Assembly (NCBI RefSeq): GCF_001039355.2
Contig: NW_019775514.1
Span: forward strand, 183,786-211,481
Direction of reading: 5' to 3'
DNA: 27,696 nucleotides
Source of the DNA: Lingula anatina
Lineage: Eukaryota > Brachiopoda > Lingulata > Lingulida > Lingulidae
The notes under the pieces were generated by a model, which searched no databases, was not told the origin of the DNA, and was given only the letters and a program-made list of their open reading frames with translations. The position numbers and the translations under genes are program-made. Of the stretch, positions 17,464-25,449 are shown in pieces. The stretch's first letter is position 1. Every line of letters begins with the position of its first letter.

Positions 17464-20400
17464 TTTTGCCACCTTAAATAATTTTTTTGAGCACCAAGGT
17501 GCCAGTATTTGACTTCTATATATTTGAGACCCTGTTATTGTAACTTGTGCATAACACAGCTCATGATCTTCCTTGCTGGGGTTCATCAAATTAATATTGT
17601 GTGGTTCTCTGTCTTCAGGATGGCAGTATCCAGTACCTCAGTGGAGCTGACACCCCCGCAGGGTTCCTATCCAGTGCTGGCAGTGAGGACGCCGAGGGGT
17701 TCAACCAGGACTCATCTATAACTCATTATCAGACCTCCTGGCAGCAACAGCAGCAGTCTATGTACCAGGGGATAGATAACGTGGATGCTCAGCAGCAGCT
17801 GCAGGGATACGATACCCAGCAGTATCAAGGTATTACTAGATAAAAAAAGTTATTAGAATGATGCATCTACGAAGATCTTCTATAAAGATGTTAGGTCTGA
17901 TCCAAGCTTTCAGCCCCATAGGCCTTCTTTAGGGATTTGAAAAAAATACCTAGGGGCAGAAAGCTTGGATTAGACATTACATCTTTTAGCAGATTTGCTT
18001 AGCTGCATCATTATGAGAGATTATTTATTTCTTAAAGATCTTTACAGTGATTTGATATGAAACTTCAAGGTATTACTAAGAAAACACTAATAAGAGACCT
18101 ATTATATGTTTGAACAGTAGTGAATAAGCTTTCAGGGACATGTCATTTAGCTAATAGGGTTTGACAATGTGTTCAATTTCTGAGGAGGTCAGCCCAATTT
18201 AGCATGACTTTGTTGAACTTTAGGTTATTACCAGCAGCCAGAGGATGGTCAGCTTCAACAACAACAACAGCAGCAGGGGGACTACCAGTTCTACAACCCG
18301 CAGGCAGGGTTTCAGGGATATGATAGCACACATCAGATACAAGGTAATGTGAAGATTACAGTGTAAAGTTTATTCACCCAATGTGTATATATGTTATAGT
18401 TTATAAAAAGGACAAATACATTGGGAAATTTTGTTTCTGTCTCAGGTTAAAAAAGATATGAAAATGAGGCTTATTTGAAGTACAAATTCAAGATTATCAA
18501 CTAGAATAGTAATCTGATGTATATTTTCACTTTTGTAAGTGCTTTGGTTGATATTACATTTTATAAATTTAAAGGTTATGTATATATATATTCATTCATT
18601 AATTGATGAACAATTCAATGTATTATTTCTCTTCTAGATGTCAATCAGAGCCAAGACAGTCATGATCAGACGGGAGAGTTCAAGCCATTTGGTGGCCACG
18701 ACCTGAACTTAGCGGAAAGCTATGGCTCAAACTATACAACAACAACAGTGACATCTACAGGAAGCACAGACGACCCTGATTCGCCGTTCGCACAGAGTGC
18801 GGCAACGACGACATTTGATTACTATGACATGAATACCGCACAGCAGGTATAATTACATTCAGCTAGTATTGAACTTTCCATTCTTTTTTTCATCCCTCAA
18901 AATAGTCATTCTGATTTATGTTTTTTTCTTTAAAAAAAAATTAACCACCACTCTGTTTAATGACAAATTCATTTTGGATTATTAGAATCACGGTTGTCGA
19001 CTTCTCAGTTTTCAAAGTTCTGAAGTTGAAATTATTATTCATAAACATAAATAATAAAAGAAGTTAAAACTAAGTACCTGTCCTCATAAAGCTTTAACAG
19101 TTACCAAGTTAATAATGTGATGATCTTTGTTTGTTGTTTATGTAACAATTGTTACTCTGCCAACATGTTTTTGCTGCTAACTTTGGTTATGGCTGTTCAC
19201 AGCGCATGGGTTTGTTCTTATGTTTATTGCTTTTTTTCAGAAATATTTCTGTGCATTAACTTTTTTTCAGAACTGTGTTTTATTTTTATTACTGGTTATG
19301 CTTATGTTATTTTCTGGTGATTATTACTATGTGAAAACTTCATGGTCTCCTTAATTTGATTTAATTTGGCATCATTGTCAAAGATCATCCTTATTCCTGT
19401 ATGTGTGAGTTGTTTGAGTACCTGCCATCTTCATCTCTGTCTTCCTCAAATTTTTCTTTCCTCATATTTTACATTTCATAGTTTTTCTTATGAGTTCAGA
19501 TTTTTCCAAGATTTCTGTAACCACTGGCACAAATTTTCTGATTCAGTTATATTCTTTTCTTGAGTTTCCAAAAATATATAAGTAACATGTTGAAGACCAG
19601 ATGTGAAAATGTACATTGTGCTGTATGTATTTTTTTGCCTGTTAATTTTGCATGCAGCATGGAGGTCAGGTGGGTGAAGGTACCGGTCAGTTTTCTGGTC
19701 AGTTGTCTGGTCAGTTCATATCTAACAGACAAAAGAGAGACTCGCAGTCCACGGTAGGCAGTGGGTTGAGCGCAGAGCACACCATTACCCCACAAGGGAG
19801 CCAGCGTGGCACCCCGGGGGCGGACGCCAAGAGCACCCCGACCAAGGGGATTCAGTCTTATTTTCGTGCATCACAAAATGCCACCCCTCTGGAGTTCAAG
19901 GCGATTCAACAACAGCAACATAGAAGGGACAGTTGTATAGACATGCCATTGGGGAGTAGTGAGTCGCTGTTAATGGGTAATATGGGTGTGGCACAAGCTG
20001 GACTGGGCAGTGGTGGGCAGAAACCCCCGGGGACTTTCACCCCCATCCACAGTACCCCAGGGGGGAGTCAGAGAGGCACCCCAGTGCCAGAAACCACTGG
20101 TCACAGTGGTGGACAAGGTGCTGTCCAGTCCATGGTATCCTGGGTGATGAATCATGCCAGGAGTAGCCCTGCTCATCAGCTGACCACTCACAACACCGGT
20201 GGTCATCAGGCAAGTCCTTTATGTACTCCACAAGGACCTGGTCACAGTAATGCCAATCCATATGTGAATGCACCTAGCTTAGAACAACACACCAACCATT
20301 TGTACTGTGATAGCTCCCCTGTCAAGTGTTCTGCTAACAAGACTGTAGAGGGCACTCCCAGCCAATACAGAACTAACAGTAGCACCCCTGTCCAGTGCAG

Positions 20401-23400
20401 TGGTAGCAGTAGTATAGATGGCACCTCTCTCCAGTACAGTCCTAGCAGCACTGTAGGTGGCACTTCTGTGCCATTTAGTTCACTCGATCAGGTGCAGTAA
20501 ACTTTAAGAGTGATAATATGCTGTGTTTTTTTTACTTGCCTAGATTTATTTCTTGTTTTTCTTGTATTTTATGTTGGTTGATATTGATTGCATGATTTTC
20601 ACCACAAACTGTCACTCATTGTAAGCAGCATTTGTGGCATTTCTGAATCTAAGCACTTTGCTGTGGCATAGTAACAGTTTCCATGGAGACCAAAATGGGG
20701 ATGATAACAAGTACCATGGAGATATTGCACTGCACAGTACAGTTACCATGGAGATAAGGAAATGCTAAGCACCATGGAGACATTGTATACTTGTCCAATG
20801 AATACCTGATCTCAGAGACGGCTAAGTGCAGCTATGGCCACTGCTCAAAGTATGGCATGGTTTCCACAGAAACAGGTTTATTATAATATTTGTCTTCTTC
20901 ATCTCCTTCAACATCTTCACTGAACTGACTCTACCTCATCCCTGTGTTTGAGCTAAAATGTGTATTATGAGTGTATCACAGATTCATTAGAGCATGGCTT
21001 TTGTTTGGATGGTTAAATCTTCGTGGTGTCTTTCCATAGTTTGATGTGGCATTGTGATAGAGTGCATTTTTGTAGATTGGTTAAAGTTTGTGCTGTATTT
21101 TATTTAATGGTTGATGTTGCTCATGGTCTTGTGTTTGTGATTCTTCATGGTTGGATCATCTTCTAAGTTGTCTGTATACTTGTGATGCTGGAAGTCATAG
21201 TCTGTGAGTACCAATGTTTGTTTATAGTGCCAAAAACATTATTCTATTGCAGAAGACTATGGAAATAAATTTTCAGTTTCAGTTATGTGATTGATTGCTG
21301 GGCAGGGTATGTGTATGCTTGATATTGTGAAGATGCTTTCAATGTTTTGACTTTGATTTTTGGACCAGGTGCATTTTCAGCTCTTTAAACTGGAATGATT
21401 TCAGCTTCAGTAAATTTTCCAGGGTCTTTGTGATTTTTCTTTTTCCCCAGCTGTGCAGCAGCTATTTTGTGTCAAATTATTGTATTTATTTTAAAAAGCA
21501 TGAGCTTTATATTGCATGGTTTGCATGCATGAGGGCACTGTCACTGAACACACAGTTTCGATCCACTTTTTATAGGCAGCAGATCAAGTTGTAGAAAATG
21601 CCGCACAAGCCACACGGACACGCACAGTAAGCGGCAGCAGCACGGGTTCAGTGATATTCAGGCCCCATAATAATGTCAGCAACCTTGGGAACGCGACGTC
21701 GCAACGAGTGCGTACCACGAGCACCAATAGTAATGCCAGCACTATCCGCAGATCTAGTTTTCAGGTCTGAATTGATTAATGAATAATTGTTGCCCAAATT
21801 GCAGCCCTGCACCTTGTGACCCGCACTTGATTTTTTCGAACTTTTTTCGCAATCTTTGAACACAGTGTGCTTCAAATCTACTAGCATGAATCTGTAAAAA
21901 ATTAATCAGCTGTTACGCAGGAACTTTGTAAATTTCTTCAATCAGCAGCAAAAATTTGTATTTGCTGTCCAATATTTCAATGTCTGTTTTGTAATCTTTT
22001 CTAGGTAATGAGGTTTAGATCTGAATGTTCAATTGATGCTGCTGATTGAAGAAATTATAGATTGATTATGCTTCTGATTTATATACATTTTTTTAAATAG
22101 AAAATTGACCCAATGTATCGGGTCTTAAGACTGAAATCCATGCCTGCTTGAAGTTATCCTGGTTATGCCCTGATTTCATGAAGATGAGCTTGATTTGAGG
22201 TCACTGTGTGTTGATGTATTACAGCATGATAAATCTGTCATATAGCCTCTTTCTGACATGTAATGGAAATCATCTGAGAAAACCTTGGAAATGAGGTTGT
22301 CAGCACTACATGATATGGGACTAGAAATTGTACGAGGATCAGAATGAGGTGGGATCAACTTTAGGCCAATATTTTGGACTCTGCTCTCCTCCACAAGTCT
22401 GACAAAATCGCACTTGATTTAGTGCAAAGTCATAAGGCTTTGGTCTATCTCAGATGATTCCCATTGCTAATGATTATGCCTGCAACTTACATTTAACATG
22501 CTGTAGTAAGTAATCTCTCTGCATGCAATCTGTGTCTCAAACTATATAGCACACTGAGAGATTGAATGTTCTGATTCAACCCGTAGTGCACTATCACATA
22601 AGGAAGAATAAATAAATCTTGTGAGTGATAAAGCTTTGATCCAACATTGCAATGAGCGCCACCTATATTTCACAGAGAAATGAGGGTCAGTGACCTGAAA
22701 GACTTGTCATCTGGCAGGTCAGACAATTGGGTATCTGCTGAAGAGCCCCAGTTCAAGATGTGGGATAGAGAAAAAAATCTCTGTCCTTCTTTACAGTTCA
22801 GTGACAGATTTTTTACCACTAGACCATCTCCTCTTTAACTCTCAGTGTTGGATCAATGCTTTACAACTTTGTATGCATATTCATAACACTGCCTTTTTAA
22901 TTGAGATTAATGTTTATTAATCTTTCGTGTGTAATGTAATGTAATGTAATGTAATAGATGTTTTCCCCTTGATCTTGGGACAGGTTTCTCGAGATCTGTT
23001 AGAACTAGAAATTTCTACTTCCCTTGTAAGTAACCGCTATAGCTTTTAATAACAGCTCAATCTTTATTTCAGCTCGAGTCTATATAAAACTCCTTAATAA
23101 CCAGGAGAAAGTTTGTTGCATGATTGCCTGTTCTAATATTTATAAATGCATTTTGGGGCTGTTTTCTCATTCTGACTAGTGAATTAAGATAATTAAATTG
23201 GAAAGAGCTTAGTTAAATGTATGCTGTGTTTTTTAGCAAAGTAGTTTATTGCGAAACTAAACTTACTAATAACAAGGAAATGTGTATAACAGTATTCAAC
23301 ATGATACACCCTAATATTGCCATGTAATTATGTAACATATATCACGTCACTAATGTTTTCAAGTAAATCACAAATAATTATGTATATCATACCATAATAA

Positions 23401-25414
23401 TTATGCTTTATATTTCACATTTTTGTCTCATTTTCAGCAGAGAAATCTCCACTTTCAAAAATCCTAGGGACAAAATTGTATTTTAGAAAGTTATAGTAAA
23501 TGCTTTTCTCCTTAAAGCAGCAGCCAGTTCGGCAAGAGTCAGCTGAAGAAAAGCCAGCAGCACCACCTCCAATGAAGGAAGAAAAGAAGAAAGATACTGG
23601 AGCCAAAAAGGTACCATAATAACATAAACGTTTTTTTCTACATATTTTACTTTTTCGTAATTTATCATTTTTAGATGCAAAAAAAAAATGTACTTCCTGA
23701 CTTTGAACCTTTTTTTTTTTTTTTTCATATTACCATCTAAAAATTTTATGTGTTACTGATAATTGCACTGTCAGTAACTTCTTTGCAGGGCTGTTTCTGC
23801 AGAGTTGTATATTTTTGTATTTGTGAAATTTTTTTTTGCAGGGGGGCTGGTTAAGTGGAATTTTCAGATGGCCTAAGGGAAAAAATGAGATGAAATTGCC
23901 GGATGATAGTAACCCTTCTGTAAGTATTTTGTTTTATTCTATGTATTCATCCTGCTTTCTTCTTTTCCACCACTCTACCTTGTCTTGGTTACTTTGAGTT
24001 AAGAGTAGAATAGTGCATTTTCATTAGTGTGGCAACTAAATTTTACTGAAATTTAAATCTTTCTTTTAATTTGTTTACTTTGAAAAGTGTGTGTTTATAT
24101 CCCATTGATGTGATTAAATCAGCTGGTGGTACATACCTAGGAGGCAGCTGAGGCTCTCTGCTCCTCTAGTTGTGTTTATATTGTGTTGTAATGGTGACGG
24201 GCAACGTGTTTATTATATTTCAGATTGTGTGGGACCCAGTCAAAAACCGCTGGGTGAACACGGATGGAGAAGAGGAGGAGACGACTGCGGCACCACCGCC
24301 AAAGGATACTGACCTTATGGGTAAGTGGAGATTTGTTTGCATTTCTTATCTGTTATACAGGCTTTACAATAGATCCTTTCTTTTGATTATTGGGCTGTGA
24401 TGGACTGACAAAAATGCCAGAGTTGTAGACAGTACATTTATTAAGCCATTGACCTTTTGCAAGATGTCAGATTATGAAAAAATAATGGAACAATTCATTT
24501 TCTTGCCAGGCAACTATGATAATAAAAAAAAGGCTCTGATAAGTGACATATGAAGTAAAAAAATATTTTTTTTATTATAAATTGTTGCAAAAACAAAAAG
24601 GCTCTGATAAGTGACATGTGAAGTAAAAAAAAATTATTATTATAACTTGTAATGTTGTTGAAAAAATTCCTGACATATTCTGCATTCTAGGTGGTGCCAA
24701 GCCTGCTCCAGCTATGGCTCCACCAGGGGGCAGCACAGGTGCAGGTACAGACATGACAGCCCCACCCCCACCTGCTGGGAACAAGTTCTCACGGCCAAAA
24801 GCTAGAGGTAAGGGAATACAGACTAGAAAATTGAGAAAATGTCTGAGGATCTAGATGCACAATGGTATTGAAAACTAGAGAGGTCTCTTTGGTTTCCTTA
24901 ATTAACTTAAAATACACTGAAATCTTGTTAAATAAATTGATTTTTGTATTTCAGAGTATAATTGAAACTAATGGTGTTGACTAATTTTTTTGAGAGCTTT
25001 TAGCAATTAACCACTACCTTTGAAAAGTTGTTTTATTTTTTCTCATAAGTACATAGTTATGAGTGTCTGAAAATTAGAAATCTTGAAAAGGTAAAATATT
25101 AGAAAAAGAACGGTGTTTGAAATTTAGAAATTATTAACTTTTAACGATTTTACTGTGTGTTGTCTCTTCCCAGGTGCCAGGAACCAGTATGTTGATGTAA
25201 TGAATCCGACCAGTGCCTCTGCTGCTGGACCCCCTCCAAATCTACTGCCCATGATGCCAGCACCATCTGCCCTGCCTGCCAACCTCTTTATACCTCCTCC
25301 AGGTCAGTGATGTGCCAGCAACACACACACACACACACACACATGCAGGCACACACACGCACGCACCTTGCATGCACACATACACACACACACACACATG
25401 CATGCACCTGGCAT

Positions 25415-25449
<35 letters not shown>

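Larger units (their letters stand above)
21765..22983 (+). other. SEC16A: SEC16 intron 20 with two inverted-repeat elements
   Basis: A 1219-nt intron containing a 20-bp perfect inverted repeat (21931-22056), a TA-flanked terminal-inverted-repeat element (22631-22861) and a GTAAT pentamer microsatellite (22931-22955). Open frames on either strand are short and featureless. Confidence 0.75.

Noticed and set aside
19231-19270. Two strong acceptor-like TTTTTTTCAG sites in intron 18 as a hidden exon
   Set aside because: No donor or open frame in the right phase follows; exon 18 joins exon 19 in phase 0 without them.
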